NCBI RefSeq assembly: GCF_020497125.1 | Contig: NC_059072.1 | Span: 57,074,697-57,138,696 of the forward strand | Length of the DNA: 64,000 bases | Origin: Mauremys mutica | Lineage: Eukaryota > Chordata > Testudines > Geoemydidae | Reading direction: 5' to 3' | Shown: positions 46,316-59,815 of the stretch, one piece after another | Layout of the letters: the number at the start of each line of letters is the position of its first letter | How positions within the stretch are numbered: position 1 is the first letter of the stretch | Made by a program: the position numbers and the translations under genes | The notes under the pieces: generated by a model | The model's database searches: none | The model's input: the letters and a program-made list of their open reading frames with translations, nothing else | What the model was told of the DNA's origin: nothing

Positions 46316-49300
46316 ACATTTCACCCATACTTTGTCCTATTTAGAATCATAAATATTTCTGGCATTAAAAAATACAGACATCAAAATCATTATAATATCA
46401 AAACGAACCATTTTGCCTATGGAACAGTTAATATTTTATCAAGAGAAAGTTTCCTTTTTAATGAGGCTGAATTTTTATCCACCAGAAATTATAGCTATAA
46501 AAAAAATCTATTATTAGCATTTGGTTAGTGCAGCCTGTAAACTTGTTCAGTCTATTTAAGATAGAATTTATATATTCAAAGCCAAGCTATTAACTACTTA
46601 TGGTAAAATACTGTCAGATTTTGCCTTTACTGTGTAGGAGGTGATTATATTTATGCTTTTTGTCCAAGTAGGATTTGATATGGACAAAGAGATAGACAAA
46701 ATGGCTAATTATTTGTACAAACACATGCTCCTCCATGTGATTTGGAAGACTTACTCCAAAATGTCAAACTCTTCTGTGGATTGCTTTGTTTTTTCTGTGC
46801 ATAGGGTGGCTAAGTCCATTAATATATAAGCAGAAAATGAAAGACTGACTTGAGTCTTGCTGCTTGCATGGTTACATGACTCTGAAGTAACCATTATTAA
46901 GCAACTGATCCACAGCTAAAATAATTCGGTGACCTTACAAGTTAATGCTTTTAAGGTCGCCACAAGAGAGAGAAAATCAAGTAATCCTGAGATTTTTCCA
47001 AGAGTGCTCAAATTAATAGCCAAGCAGAGAAACTGTACCCAAAATGGATTCAAAAGGAGTCACAGGATTCAGCATGACTCTTGCGGTCAACTCTGCACTT
47101 TAATTAAAGGAAGCACTTGAAAAGGCACTAGTTTTACAGTAACTGTTGCCATATATATTGTAAACACAGAGGTAGATATGTCCATTCTTTCCATGGCAGT
47201 CCTTATTTAACATTCACAATATGCTTTGTTACATCAAAATGGAAACCTTTTCTAATCTAAGGGCCTTATCGAGCACCAATACCCATGACCTTGATATGAA
47301 TGGTCTATCTACCACAGAAAATGAAAATAACCTCCAAGGACTCCAAACCCTCGTCCTCATGAGTGAGTTGGAGAGGCTGGGAGGGCGGGGTGGGGGGGGA
47401 GAAAACTTGTGGTTCTCAAGCCTGAGCCATGCAGGAGTTGCTGTCCCTTTATGGCTGAACTATATCTGCTTTGTGAGAGAATGTATTTGGTACAGAATCT
47501 TTTTTCAGTCACATATATTGCAAGATACCATGATAACAGGTACCCTAAAAATAATAGCAAAGATCATCCCAGGGATAAGCATACAGGATTTACGAGTATA
47601 CAAGTGCTTACAAACTTCTCTATGAGTATCTGTAGTGATTACATTTGGTCTCACAGAAATGATGTGGAACAAATGGAGGGTAAGTAGATTTTTGAAACAG
47701 CCCTAAAAACAGACTCTGCTTATTTGGCTTTAGGTTTTTGGTTTTTTAATTATTTATTCGGAAGAAATGGCCCATATCCTCAAGGAGACACTTCAGTACT
47801 GCCCTCCTTATTTTATAATGCTCCAGGAAATTGCTTCACTCTACCTCACTTCTTCCCCCATTCCTTCAGGCCTTCACCTCTGGTCCTTCCTAAAATTTGG
47901 TATTATTAGTTTTAGAACATTCTCCTCTGCAGTTGCCATTACCTGGAACAATTTTTCTCGAATTTCCCACCTGTCAGCTCCCCATCTATAAAATCCCAGC
48001 CAAACCTGTCTCTTTTCTCCCTAGTACATTTCTCTTCCCCGCTACTATTTTTTTAACATTTAGCTGTATTAAATGTTAAATTAAATTAAATTTTAGCTCT
48101 ATTATCTGCCTCGCTGAATGCTTTTGAATTAATTTGCATGAAAAGTTAACTTGTTCTGTTTTAAATATACTTTCTACTCTCGGTCTAGGCACAGTAATTG
48201 TGAGATAACTTCTTGACTACATTTGCACCTCACACCCCTAATGTGTTTAGCTTTCACCTTTCCTTCCTTGAATAGCCTCCATAGCACTAGCCACATGAGA
48301 GACAGAAATAGGACCACAGAAGTTGGAGATCTAAAACCCCACTAGATTGTCAAGTACAGAGGATAGGCCACTACTAAATGATGGATCAGACACTCAACAC
48401 ACACGTCTAGATTTTAACTAATGAATCCAATGAGCTATTGCGCAACAATATTTAACAGAGGTACAAGAGAATTTTGTATCTCAGGACATAGTCTTGTAGG
48501 TAGTCAAGATGCATGTGGTTTTGACCGGTAGCACTTACAAGGAAAGGTCTGAAGTTTTGAACAGACTATAAGAATAATAAAAGTCAGAGACAGCTCCAAG
48601 CTTGTATAAGCACATAAAGCTGATCCTCTAGCAATTGATGGGTATAGTATACAGATGAGGAATGTACTATATCAGATGTTAAACTGATACTATTCTTGGA
48701 GTTGAGTGGCAGAAATACTCAGAATGACATACTGCAGATGCTTTGATTCAAGTTACAGTTATGAACAAACAATTGCAAACCTTTTATCACTATAGAGATT
48801 TCCCAAGTTACAGCAAAACACAACAAACACACAAACAATTCTGGCACAGTTACTGTACAGCCACTCTTTGGCTAAACTGACTAAGGGGCTGTTCATCCTA
48901 CCCATCATCATTTCACTAGGCTCTTAAACTATCCACATTGGGGAGCTGGGGCTTTCAGAATGTAACACATGGGTTTCAAACTATTAGAAATGGGAAAATG
49001 AAGAAAAGTAAGGATGGCCAAATTAATAACTCCTTGAATTTGTACCCCAAACTTGCGATGGAGTTGGGGGCATAGGCGTGGGGGACAGTCCTGTTTCATT
49101 TGAATTCTCAAAGGGAGAGGTGGAACACATTAACCCTACACTCTGAAGTGCCAGCCCCCAAGCTGTTAAAGATAAACATAGAAGAAACTGTACCCAGTAG
49201 GGCATTTCCACTACCCTGAATAGAGGCATTAGGAAGCCTCTTTTTCCAGCCTTTAGGAAGATCTTCCATCACAGTAGGAGGGAGCTAGGGTATGTTGAGG

Positions 49301-50149
49301 TAGGGGATCGAGGTGAGGTGAAAGAGAGCTTGTCATGGCTTGGAAAGGATTGAGACTGAAAAGCACTGGCTAAGTAAGACACCCATATGAACTTTTGGAT
49401 GCTTGTCTTGAACTTTAAACCTCTGAAAGTTTGTCCAGCACAACTGAAAAAGTTCAGGGGTGAGGTACAGAAAACAACCAAACTTTCTTTTTCTTACCCA
49501 AAACTAGGTAGGGCATTTCTGGAGGGGGCCTATCAGGTAAAGCATCAGACATTTTTATGTTCTTTTCCTTTATGTGATGTCAGCTCATCCTGATGACCTG
49601 GTGTTTGCTGTGGTTTGGGGCAGGGAAGCTGTCTTTATTTAGTGTTGAAAGGCCATGCATATCCTTGGAACAATAAAAAATGAAAATCTGCATTGTTTGA
49701 GGCCTTACCTATAGTGGATTCATAATTATGGATTCTTTCTGATACCCACTAATAGTTCCTCTATGCAGAGGAAGTTTGAGATGAGCAACTCCTCTTTGCT
49801 TGTTTTCTTGGGAGAGGTGTGCAGAAGAAGAAAATTGATCCTTCTTTTGGGAGGAAGAGTTTGAGTCTAACCTTCTACCTTTCACCCCATGGAAACCATT
49901 TACTGGAGAGGGGAAAAGCATAAGGCTAATGCCCCCAGTAGGGGAACCACCAAAGACCCTTCTCTCTGCCAGCTTCTCCATAGGACAACAGAGATCCTTC
50001 TTCCTCCTCTTCACCAACCCTACTTGCTCCACATTAAGGAGACCAGGCCTCAGCAAAGCCCTCCTCCTATTTCCAAGTTCCAACAGGGCCTAATCTCTCC
50101 GCTAGGCCCCCACTTCAAATTAGCTCAGCAGTAGTCATAATGCTAATAA

Positions 50150-50290
50150 TAAAACACATAGCATTTATAGTGTGCTTTTCATCTGCAGCGCTCAAAGCAC
50201 TGGATAGGCATTGTTAGCCCCATTTTACAGCTGGGGAAGCTGAGGCAAGTTATACCAATATGTCCCAGAGTTAAAAGCACTCCACCGGGT
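50150..50290 (+). repeat. Ancient SINE-like repeat
   Basis: GCGCTCAAAGCACTGGATAG, CCCCATTTTACAGCTGGGG and AAGCTGAGGCAAG occur in the order seen in old vertebrate repeats. It is related to the split copy at 38325. Confidence 0.55.
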
Positions 50291-50627
50291 GGCTGATGGA
50301 TTCAGCAAGAGATGACATTGCATGGATGAGCTGGCCTCTGCAATGGGCTTCACTTGTGGTGAGATGGCGTTGTGGTTGCACAGAGCTGATGGAGCCCAAA
50401 TGACTAGTGATGGGGGACAGTGGCAGGCACATGTCCTGGGCTAACCTTTCAAATCAATGTCCGGTTTAGGTTTGTGTGCATCGCATCTGAACTATACCGG
50501 CCATCCTTAGAAAAACCCACGTCCGTCACAACGTCGTTGTGTGATTGGCTTATTTGCCAAAAGAATTACTTTATGTCAAACACTTTCATAAATGATAAGT
50601 TACAGTAGCAGGCCATAGACCTAAGAA

Positions 50628-50880
50628 CAGAACATAAGAACAAAGGAACGGCCACACTGGGTCAACCCAAAGGTCCATCTAGCCCAGTATCCTGTCTTCT
50701 GACAGTGGCCAATGCCCGGTGCTTCAGAGAGAATGAACAAAACAGGTAATCATCAAGTGCTCTATTCCATGTCGCCCATTCCCAGCTTATGGCAAACAGA
50801 GACTAGGGACACCATCCCTGTCCATCCTGGCTAAAAGCCATTGATGGACCTATCCTCCATGAAATTATCTAGGGTTTTTG
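50628..50880 (-). repeat. CR1-type 3' end, - strand
   Basis: AACATAAGAACAAAGGAACG, GGTCCATCTAGCCCAGTATC, ACAGTGGCCAATGCCCGG and AAGCCATTGATGGACCTATC are in an order familiar from turtle CR1-type tails. It is the complement family of 39800-40250. Confidence 0.75.
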
Positions 50881-51227
50881 AGTTTTTTTTGACCATGTTA
50901 TAGTCTTGGCCAGTTACTTGGCAAATACAATACTCTTATGGCCTTGCTATTAGACACTGCGAAGAACACCTTCTTTGATATCAGACAGGGGGCTAGGAGG
51001 GGGCTGCAGAACTTAAAGTACTTTAGCTCGTTGTTGTAGGCTCTGCACTTAACATCTGAATAGCTTCGCTGCAGATAGAATTCACCCTCCACTGCTTTTC
51101 TCATCAGAGTGTTTTGAGTGGGGGTGCGGGGGGAGGGGAGGTTAGGTCTGTTTGGCTCCTGCTTTCCCTTCCATGCACTTTTTCCATTTGACAGCCTTGA
51201 ATACAAAGCACCCATTGAAGGGCCATA

Positions 51228-51345
51228 GTGGTTTATAATTATTTATATAGTGCCATCTGTGCACAAAGCTGTGCACAATTGACGAAACTATGCTTAAGAA
51301 GCAACAGGTTCCTTCCCCAAAGAGTTAACAATCTGAAGACACAGT
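51228..51345 (+). repeat. Ancient interspersed repeat fragment
   Basis: TATTTATATAGTGCCATC, AAAGCTGTGCACAA and TTCCCCAAAGAGTTAACAAT match the order in 54478-54600 and 10636-10862. Class unknown. Confidence 0.5.
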
Positions 51346-54300
51346 GGATTCAAGGGCAGTTCATTACAATACTGCACAAACAAAGACTGGTCTTTATAAC
51401 CAGGAGGTTTCATGAAATACATAGGGCTATCAGGAAGGACAATGAAGACAAGGGAATCAATCAGTCAAAAATTAAAATGCAAGCTTACATTGTTAAAAAA
51501 TCAAGACTGGCCATTTTCTTACTTTTTTCCAAAAATGGCATTTGGGGGAAGAATCACAGATTCCTTTCCTCAGTCGGGCTAGTTGTCATTTTCTTAATTG
51601 TTCAGTTTTCCCATATGACTTTTTCCTTTTCTTCTATTTAAATCATTCCCTTTTCCATTCTTTGCATCCTCTCCAAGCCCTCAGTCCCCTTCCATCGCCC
51701 CCTGCTTATGTTCGTCTCAGTCCTGTTCCCGGCTCCTAATTTCACTCTCCTTCCTCCATCCCATTTGGGAATGCCAGGTGGACAGGGGAGGGCAAAAGAG
51801 CCATTTTTTGCTGTTTGAGCGCTTTACCCTTTGGAAAGGAGGGGTTGCTGCTGAGAGCAGAGGGGTTGCTCTTTTACAACCATCTCATCCAGATGCTTGC
51901 AGTTGATTTAAACAGTTTTGGATAAAGGTTAATGTTGATAGAAAGAAGGAATTAAGAGTAGCAAAAAACAGCAGCGTGCAAACTATCACACACCATCAAT
52001 GCAAAGACCTCAAGCCCAGACTACGGCCCATGAAACATGTTCTCAGTGTTCAGATACCCTTTGGACTGCACTACAGGGACAAATGCTACACTAACTCCTA
52101 GTGCTACTACTGGAAATTGCACATGAATAATTGACAAGCGGAAATGGCTTTTAAGAGTTGAAACAAATTCAGTGAAAATTCTTTGTGATGCTGAAATTAA
52201 TTGCAATGATACTTTGTACTGATATAACTACAGTAGTATCTGTTTATTGCCTAGCATTGTATTTGCATATTGATGAAGTCAATTAGCTCTGCAATTTGCA
52301 ACCCTTGGTTCATGTAATCAATTATCTTGAGTCAGTGTTTGGAATTATTCATGAAAGAGTTACACTTTATTGTTGTTCAAGTAGAAGAACTAGTAAGAGA
52401 CAATAGTTTGATTAATTTTTAAAGTTTTTGGAAAAACCAGCTAGAGGAGACAGTAGGGACTCAGTATTTTACAGTTTGACTAGGCCATGATCTCAGAAGT
52501 CATTAATCTATAATCTCTATTAAATGAAAAAAGTATTAAAATAAAATGAAAAACGAAATTCGGTCCAGCATTCTGACTCATGTTGCACATCCTATCATTC
52601 AAATGGCACAAACCAATACTAAATGCTGTATTAGAGTTTACATTTACAAAGGAAAAACAGAACAGCAAATACTCCATATGTGCAAAATGGACAAGCTGGA
52701 GTTGCTGGCCTTTCGTTGTTTGCTTTTAATTAAAACCTAGATGTTGGGCCTAAATTGCCCGACAATGTTCCTTTAAGAATAAAAATAACCTGTCTAGTGC
52801 AGGGTAACTGGAAGGAAGAAAGATCTGCTCAGGGTCTTGTTTTGAAGGCTGCAGATAGCTTAAACAGAGTGTGCCAGTGACTCTGCAAAATTTCAAAAGA
52901 ATTAAATACCAGAGAAATGGTTCAGATGCACTAGGGACAGGTGGGGAGTGGTGGAAGCAGATCTATTTAGGAACTAAACTCACATGCCTTTGCTCAGAAC
53001 AATTTATTAAGCATTTGTCTCTTTAAGAACTTGCTTACATAAAGGTCCAGGGACTAACGTGAAGGACAGAACGACAAAACAAACCAGATCAGATAATGAG
53101 ATAATGTTAGATTAAAACAAGATTTTTCAAAAATTTAATATCAATATTTTTTTATTTGATAGAAATGATAGATTAGATACAGAATTAATGATTTCTTGTG
53201 GCAATCATCTAGTCATGCTACAGTATTGGTGGCTGTACAGGCTCCTCTGTAGACGGTTTCAAAAAAATTAAAATGAATCATATTAATGGATGTTACTAAT
53301 TTTTCTAGTTGGATAAAACAAATATTCAAACATGGGCACCGTTTTACCATTTAGTCACTTGTAAAATCACTGCTTCAAAGCGGACACATCTGAGAAAATG
53401 ACAGCTGGAGGGCCAATGTGTTCCAGAACACATGTGGGTTAAAGCTATTCCAGAGGCCCTTTGTGGGTTTCCTTACTTGTTGACTGTGAAAGCTTTGCCA
53501 GTTAGCACTGCTTAACAAGCAAGTGCATTTTATCTTCTGTGTCATCTGGAGATAACGCAAACCTGTTCTCAGAAGTACAGATCATTTCCAATAATCATTG
53601 TTTCCATGGTGACTGTAAGGGCAAAATGTTCTAGTTTTGCATTGTGAAATGATATGAAAATATAATGTTTTCCACAATATTTGTAAGGTAAAAATGAAAT
53701 TTTGAACCCATAAAATACCCACCTTCCCCCATCTGTCCCCTGCCTCCTTCCACCATCACCCACATATGCCCCACCAGCTCCAAAGAAAATAAATTTTTTA
53801 AAGAAATCCTTGGGAATCCTCTTCTAAACTGAGATCAGAATGGAGGTCCTTTAGGGACTCCTGGGCTCATTGGTGCAAAGTCAATACATTGATTCCTAGG
53901 GCTAGTGAGTACATTATTGACATAAGAATTGACAAATTGGATCAGATGCTAACCCCCCTATGGTCCTTCTCAATGTACACATTGAGTCCTCAGTAAGGTT
54001 ACTTAGGTGTTCTGTCTTTCTAACAGATAGACTTCCCAGGACGGAGTTATCCAGATAAATCCACCAGTGACATGTACAAAGTTCTACCAAAAAGAGGTCT
54101 GGATTTTTAACTTTTCCTTTATGCATAGACCTGGTGTTATTTATTAATTATTAGTAGCAGCACCCTCTGCCAGTGAGCAATGCCAAAACCTAGCTTATGT
54201 CTGAGAAATGATGCCAACATTCTTGCACCATAACAAATGACCAGTTCTCACGGGGGTACCCATTATATTCTGGCAAAAAGGTGTGAGGAAAAAATAAAAA

Positions 54301-54477
54301 TCAAGAAATCAGACAACCCTGTTGGTTTCTCATAGCTCCATTTTGGCTGGACAAAACATAATCTCATCTCAGAATTTAACCGGACAAGTAAGGCTTCACG
54401 AAGGCCTCTTTTCCATCTGCCAAGTGCTGTGGTGGAAAATTGTACTTTAGCTGGGCCAAGTTCCCATCTTATTATTG

Positions 54478-54745
54478 TTGTTATCATTTATATTATAATA
54501 GCACCTAGAACCCCCAGCCTTGGCAGGAGCCCACCGTGTGAGGTGCTGTACACAGCTAGAAAGAGCCAGACCCTGTCCCAAAGAACTTACCATACAGAAG
54601 ACATACAATGGGGTGGGGCGAGGGAAAACCGCAGCAGAGTGAGATGACGTCACTTTCCCAGATCACAGATCTGGACAGTGGCAGAGCTAGAAATTGAAGC
54701 CGGGTGTCCCGAGTGGTAAGCTAGTGCCCCTACATTCTCCCATCA
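54478..54745 (+). repeat. Ancient interspersed repeat, longer copy
   Basis: It contains TATAATAGCACCTAGAACCC, GAGGTGCTGTACACAGC, CCCTGTCCCAAAGAACTTAC and the 3' part CAGTGGCAGAGCTAGAAATTG. This is the most complete of the four fragments of this family in the window. Confidence 0.6.
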
Positions 54746-54919
54746 TGCTTGAGATGGACTTATCCTGCATTTCCCCAATGTAAAGGCGAGTGTTTTCTTT
54801 GTGCCTGTAGGTTAGCACAGCAGGTATTGCTCTGAATTTGCACAGCAAGGGGGTTGGGGAGTATTCTTACCATACATAGAGCCGTCCCTTGGGTAGGGTG
54901 AATCAGGGTGACAGACTTG

Positions 54920-55043
54920 CATCCGAAGAAGTGGGTATTCACCCACGAAAGCTCATGCTGCAAAACATCTGTTAGTCTATAAGGTGCCACAGGATTCTTT
55001 GCTGCTTCTACAGAACCAGACTAACACGGCTACCCCTCTGATA
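54920..55043 (+). mobile_element. 5'-truncated retroelement tail with 13-bp target duplication
   Basis: The 124-bp insert CATCCGAAGAAGTGGGTATT ... CACGGCTACCCCTCTGATA is a familiar turtle repeat tail. It is flanked by the direct repeat GGTGACAGACTTG at 54907-54919 and 55044-55056. The duplication length and 5' truncation indicate reverse-transcription-mediated insertion. The parent element is uncertain (Penelope-like or another LINE). Confidence 0.85.
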
Positions 55044-55149
55044 GGTGACAGACTTGAGGCTCGTGCTTTGGGGGGCCCTATGTTTCAATAAAATCAGAAC
55101 TGCCCCAATATTTAGCCCTTTGTCTCGCGTCCCAACCAATATATGATTG

Positions 55150-55560
55150 GGACACCATTTGTCACAATATTCAGGTGAGGAGGCAGATGGGGAGGTGAGG
55201 TGGGCAGTGGGCAGGCGAGCAGGGTGAGGAAGCGAACAGAGAGCTGAGTGGCAGGTGGGCAGGCGGAAGGGGGGGTGAGGAGGTGAGTGGCAGGCGGATG
55301 GGTGGATGGCAAGGAGGAGAGCAGCAGGTGGGTGGACGGGGCAGGGCACACCAGACGTACAGCAAGGACACAAGTGGCGAGGCAAGCAGTGGGCAGACGG
55401 GTGAGGAGGCGAGTGGCAGGCGGGCAGGTGGCGAGGAGGAAAGCGGTGGGTGGGGAGTGGTGAGGATGAGAGTGGTGGATGGGTGGATGGGGGGGCACGA
55501 TATGGACAGTGAGGAGACTAGTGGGGAGGCAAGTGGCAGGCAGCTGGGTGAGGAGCAGAC
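55150..55560 (+). repeat. Degenerate G-rich minisatellite, block 1
   Basis: Irregular units such as GGTGAGGAGGCGAGTGGCAG and GCGGGCAGGTGGCGAGGAGG recur many times with no fixed length. The long 'proteins' read through it are artefacts. Confidence 0.85.
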
Positions 55561-55789
55561 ATGCTAAACCTGTGAAAAAAAAACGCAGAAATTGGGCTTG
55601 TTTTTGGCTTAATTGGCTTGTGAGTTGCTTGTTGGCTAGTTTTTGGCTTATAGCTTGTTGTAGCCTGTTGCTTGCTGTAGCTTGTTGCTTCTTTTTTTGA
55701 TCAGCTCCCAACAAGCAGGGGCAAGGGCGGGAAAGCAGGGACAAGGAGGGAAAAGAGGCAAGGCCGGTGCAACCACTGGGCCGGTGCAA

Positions 55790-55920
55790 CCACGGGGAGG
55801 CCTGGTGGGGCTGCGTAGGGCACCAAAATACCTAGGGACGGCCCTGGCTCCCTGGGCCAGAGGGTGGGGGCGCGAGGTGGAAGTTTCGCCTAGGGCGCGA
55901 AATATCCTTGCACTGGCCCT
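55790..55920. repeat. MITE ends between the minisatellite blocks
   Basis: ACCTAGGGACGGCCCTGG (55830-55847) and CGCCTAGGGCGCGAAATATC ... GCACTGGCCCTGAC (about 55888-55922) resemble inverted termini of two turtle MITE families. AGAGCCGTCCCTT at 54880-54892 could be the opposite terminus of the first. Boundaries are uncertain. Confidence 0.4.
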
Positions 55921-56119
55921 GACAAGAGGGGCAAGGAGGGGAGAGAGTCAGAGGTGCACAGTGGGCTCACCACACTCCCAGACTGCATGCTGTGGGTTCT
56001 AGTCACATAGAGTGTTGGGGTTCTTAAGGACTGGCTTGTTTTGAAATGAGATTAGCTTGATTTTTGGCTTATTGTGAAAGTTGGGATGCTTATTTACCAC
56101 ATCAAAGTTGGCAACTGTG

Positions 56120-56640
56120 GTGAGCAGGCAAGTGGCAAGCGGGTGGGCGGATAGCGAGGGGGAGAGCGGCGGGTGGGTGGATGGACTGGGTGAGGAGGAA
56201 AGCAGTGAGCAAACGGCGAGGAGGAGAGCGGCAGGCGGGTGGAGGGGGCGGAGCATGCGAGATGGACAGCGAGGAGACTAGTTGGGAGGTGAGCAGTGGG
56301 CAGGCACGGGGGGTGAGGTGGAGAGTGGTGGGTGGGTGGATGGGCGGGATGAGGAGGAGAGTGGTGGTCGGGTGGACTGGGGGGTGGGGCATCAGCCATA
56401 CAGTGAGGAGACTAGTGGGGAGGCGAGCGGCGGGCGAGGAGGCGAGTGGCGGGCAGATAGACGGTGAAGAGGAGAGCGGCGTGTGGGTGGACAGGGAGTG
56501 GCATGCGAGATGGACAGCGAGGAGGCTAGTGGGGAGGCGAGCGACGGGCAGGCAGGTTAGGAGGCGAGTGGCAAGTGGGCGGGCGGACGGCAAAGAGGAA
56601 AGTGGCAGCCTGGCAGACGGGCATGCCAGGTGGATGGCGA
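56120..56640 (+). repeat. Degenerate G-rich minisatellite, block 2
   Basis: It uses the same words as block 1 (GGCGAGTGGC, GGCGGGTGG, GAGGAGGAGAGCGG, ACTAGTTGGGAGG). It ends just before AAGGACAGCCCTGACC at 56688, an inverted counterpart of AGAGCCGTCCCTT. Confidence 0.85.
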
Positions 56641-58589
56641 GACTAGTTGGGAGGCTGATTTGTCCCAGGTCCCTCACCCCACTAAGGACAGCCCTGACCA
56701 TACTATATACTGTATTCAGTTTGGGGAATACAGGTTTTGACCACAAAAATTATTTTTGCTAACATGAGATGACATGCATCCAGTGTTGGAAAAATGCCAC
56801 CAGGGTTATATCCAAGAGAAATGAAAATACACCTGAAATTTGCTGGTCTCATTTTGTAGTCAGACATTGCATAGCTCTAAATATAGCATAGGCTGGTGCA
56901 AACCTGTATGCAAATTACACAGTAAAGCACACTGGCCGAGAAAATAAGGTACTTCACAGCTGTATTTTCTTTTATTCCAAGGACTTCTTTGAACTATTTT
57001 TTCTTATATTTAACCTACTCTTGAAAGTAGGTGCAGGGTTTGCTGCTGTTTGTGGAGTTGCACTTTTAGAATTTGTGCCCATTTGTGTTTTTTTTTCTTT
57101 GGTTATATTGAATGTCACCAAGGATCAAAGCTGGAAGTTCAAAAGCCATGCAGTGAAAAATATTCACTTAAGATGTTCCTGTCATGTACATTGCAAGTGC
57201 ATTAATTCTTGTTTGAACAATGAGACACGGAGACCTGTAAAACAACAATACATTTGTAATGGGATTCTACACTAAGAATCCTGATGCACTGTCTCAGCCG
57301 AGATATGAAAAAGCACAACCAGCATCAGCATGAGAAATAATATTTTTAGTGACAAGATGAGGGGGAAATGTTAGCCCAGTGAGGCTCATTGCACGCAGCA
57401 GACCAACGATGAGATCCTTCCTATCTCTCAGAATACTCACACCCAAGATGTTGTGCGCCATCAATCAAAATCAATCATGACTCATGAAACGTGGTCTGTG
57501 ACGTGTAAGAAATGTTGGGCTCTGCCAGTATGCTTGGCCAAGCCAAGTGTGCATGACAAATCACGGAACACAGTCTGTGACATATAAAAAAACCTGACCA
57601 CCCTCTACTTAGCCTGGGTGCCAATTTACTCCTGAAAGCAGATGGGAACTCACTGCTAGTGGACCTACTGCTGCCATAAATTCAAGTTGCTAAATACAAT
57701 CATATTTATAACTCATTAATGGGTGGGCTGGCCTTTAATTAAAAAGTTTCTCTACCAGTTTGGATTCCAAACACAATCTGTGTGGCTAATGACACCATCC
57801 AAGATGCTGTTCTCAGGCCAAATCAGAATTGCTGTAGATGTGTAACTTCCGCAAGACTCAGTGAAAGTTACACCACTAGCCCCTGCAATGTGTGGATACT
57901 GACCCCTGAAGCATGGCAGTTTATACCCTTTTGTAACCCTGACCCATGTCATGTGACCAGGGAGAGGCAATAAAGGTCACGCTCTTACCTGTATGTGGCA
58001 CCAGAAAAACGCTAGCTGGCAGGTGCAAACTGAAGCCACAGCAGATACTGCAGTACTGGGGGACAACAAGTGTGGCCCAGCTGGGAGCACCCCTGCTCCC
58101 AGAGGACTCCAAGCCCAGCACTGTGCAGAGGTAACCTCCTTCCCCTGTAGGGGCACTAGGAGTGGTACTCATTCCCTGAGCTCTGTGGGCTGGGAGAAGA
58201 AAGACATTCCATGGAGGAGACAGCCTCAGGGGACAGAGAAACTCTTAAGCCAGGTAGGTACAGGTACAGTGGCAGGTACAGAGGCAGCCTCAGCAGGGAC
58301 CATGAGCATCAGTGATGTCATTGCCCTGTTTTCGGCAGATTGGACTCCAGACATTCTCTCCCTTGTGCTGATTGGTGCAAGCAGCCAATCTCTTTCTGTC
58401 CCCACCCTCACTCTCCACCTGCCCTCCCATACTCCTCTTCTCCCCTCTCTTCTATGGTTCTCACCCTTTGTCTTTCCAGCTAGCCAATCACAGAGTAATT
58501 AAACCCTACCCAAAAAATGAAAGAATCATGGCGATGATGTACTGCTTGCAAAGCATCACCACTCACTTTGGCTGTTACATCCCCTCCCC

Positions 58590-58730
58590 AGCCCCGTGTC
58601 TGTTCTGTCTATTCAGATTGTAAACTCTCTGGGGTAGGGACTGTCAGCTACTCTGTGTTTGTCTAGTGCCTAGCAATATGGGGCCCCTAGGCACCTGTAA
58701 TAAAAAATAACAACCTTTATTATAGGAGTT
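58590..58730 (+). repeat. MIR/L3-like repeat tail
   Basis: AGATTGTAAACTCTCTGGGG, TAGGGACTGTCAGC and GTCTAGTGCCTAGCAATATG precede AATAAAAAATAACAACC. This is a common old vertebrate repeat ending. Confidence 0.6.
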
Positions 58731-59708
58731 ATAGGTACTTGGCAGCTTTTGGGAGCCAGCCCTTTGTACTCAGATTGCATAGGGTTGGCTGAAAAGAACA
58801 AATGCTTCACAGACACTCACCTGAGTGATGAGCATGCATAGATATATAAAAATATATATAATCCCTAATAATATTTACACTGAATGACAAAAATCCCATG
58901 GATTGGTGGATGGATTCTCATTTATGATTTACAAAATTAATGTGTAGTTATGGTCCAGGCTACCATTACACTGAAATAAAAGTTCATCTCTACTTGTGTA
59001 GAGAATTTGAGAATTATAAATGCAATTTGAGTCCACAAGCTGCCAGAAGAGGAGGGAGGAAGCACTGCAAAAGTCATGGTCAATACACTGCTGATTTTTG
59101 TCTTGAAGGTTAGATTGGCTAAAAGTGAATGGTGCAAATACTTTTCCCTACACTCCCATACCTCTGTGACACGCTGATCTTTAAACTTCCTTTCCAAAGC
59201 TCAGTACAATATACTTTAGCAAAAGCAAGCTTCAAAAGGGACAGTAGAGTTTGTATTCTGCCTTTGCTTATATCTATGTACAGCAGCATTGACTTTTAGA
59301 CATTTTCAATAGAAATAATCCAAAACAGGAACCTTTCATCTGACCCCACTGCACTTTAGAGGTTTCAGATAGATGGACTACAGGCCCAAGCCTCCAAAAA
59401 TTTTGGTTTTGCAAAATTCTCTTCCCTGGCCCATGTCTTGCTTATTTAAGCAGCTTTATGCACTATGTCATGACAGTCTCAGAGGTATGCCTAGACATTT
59501 GTGGCTATTATGTGTGTGTAACGTTGTGAATCTCAGTTGTTTCAGTTGTCATGGTTTCACATGAAACTTTTCTTTGCTTTTGGATCACTGCTGTTTTAAA
59601 TTTGACTGGGCCCAAAAACTCAAAACAAAACTCAGTCAAAACCATTGAGTTTAAATTGTTATAGTACGGAAACCATAGATTGATTGTAGTTCCTGTGAAA
59701 CTGGACCC

Positions 59709-59815
59709 CAAAATCATAGATTTTTAAGGGCCAAAGGGACAATTATGATGATCTAGTCTGACCTGCTGCATAACATAGTCCATAGCTTTTCACCCAATGA
59801 TTTCTGCATCCAGCC
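59709..59815 (-). repeat. 3' tail of old LINE (CR1/L2-like), - strand
   Basis: AATCATAGATTTTTAAGGGC, GGGACAATTATGATGATCTA and GTCTGACCTGCTGCATAACA form the complement of the tail at 8620-8935. Confidence 0.7.

Noticed and set aside
47221..47687. Overlapping frames of 92-134 residues
   Set aside because: No domain, signal or splice context; the two frames overlap each other, consistent with chance.
55008..56762. Long Pro/His/Ser-rich and Gly/Glu-rich frames
   Set aside because: They translate the degenerate minisatellite; all six frames are open because the array is stop-poor. No homology pattern is visible.
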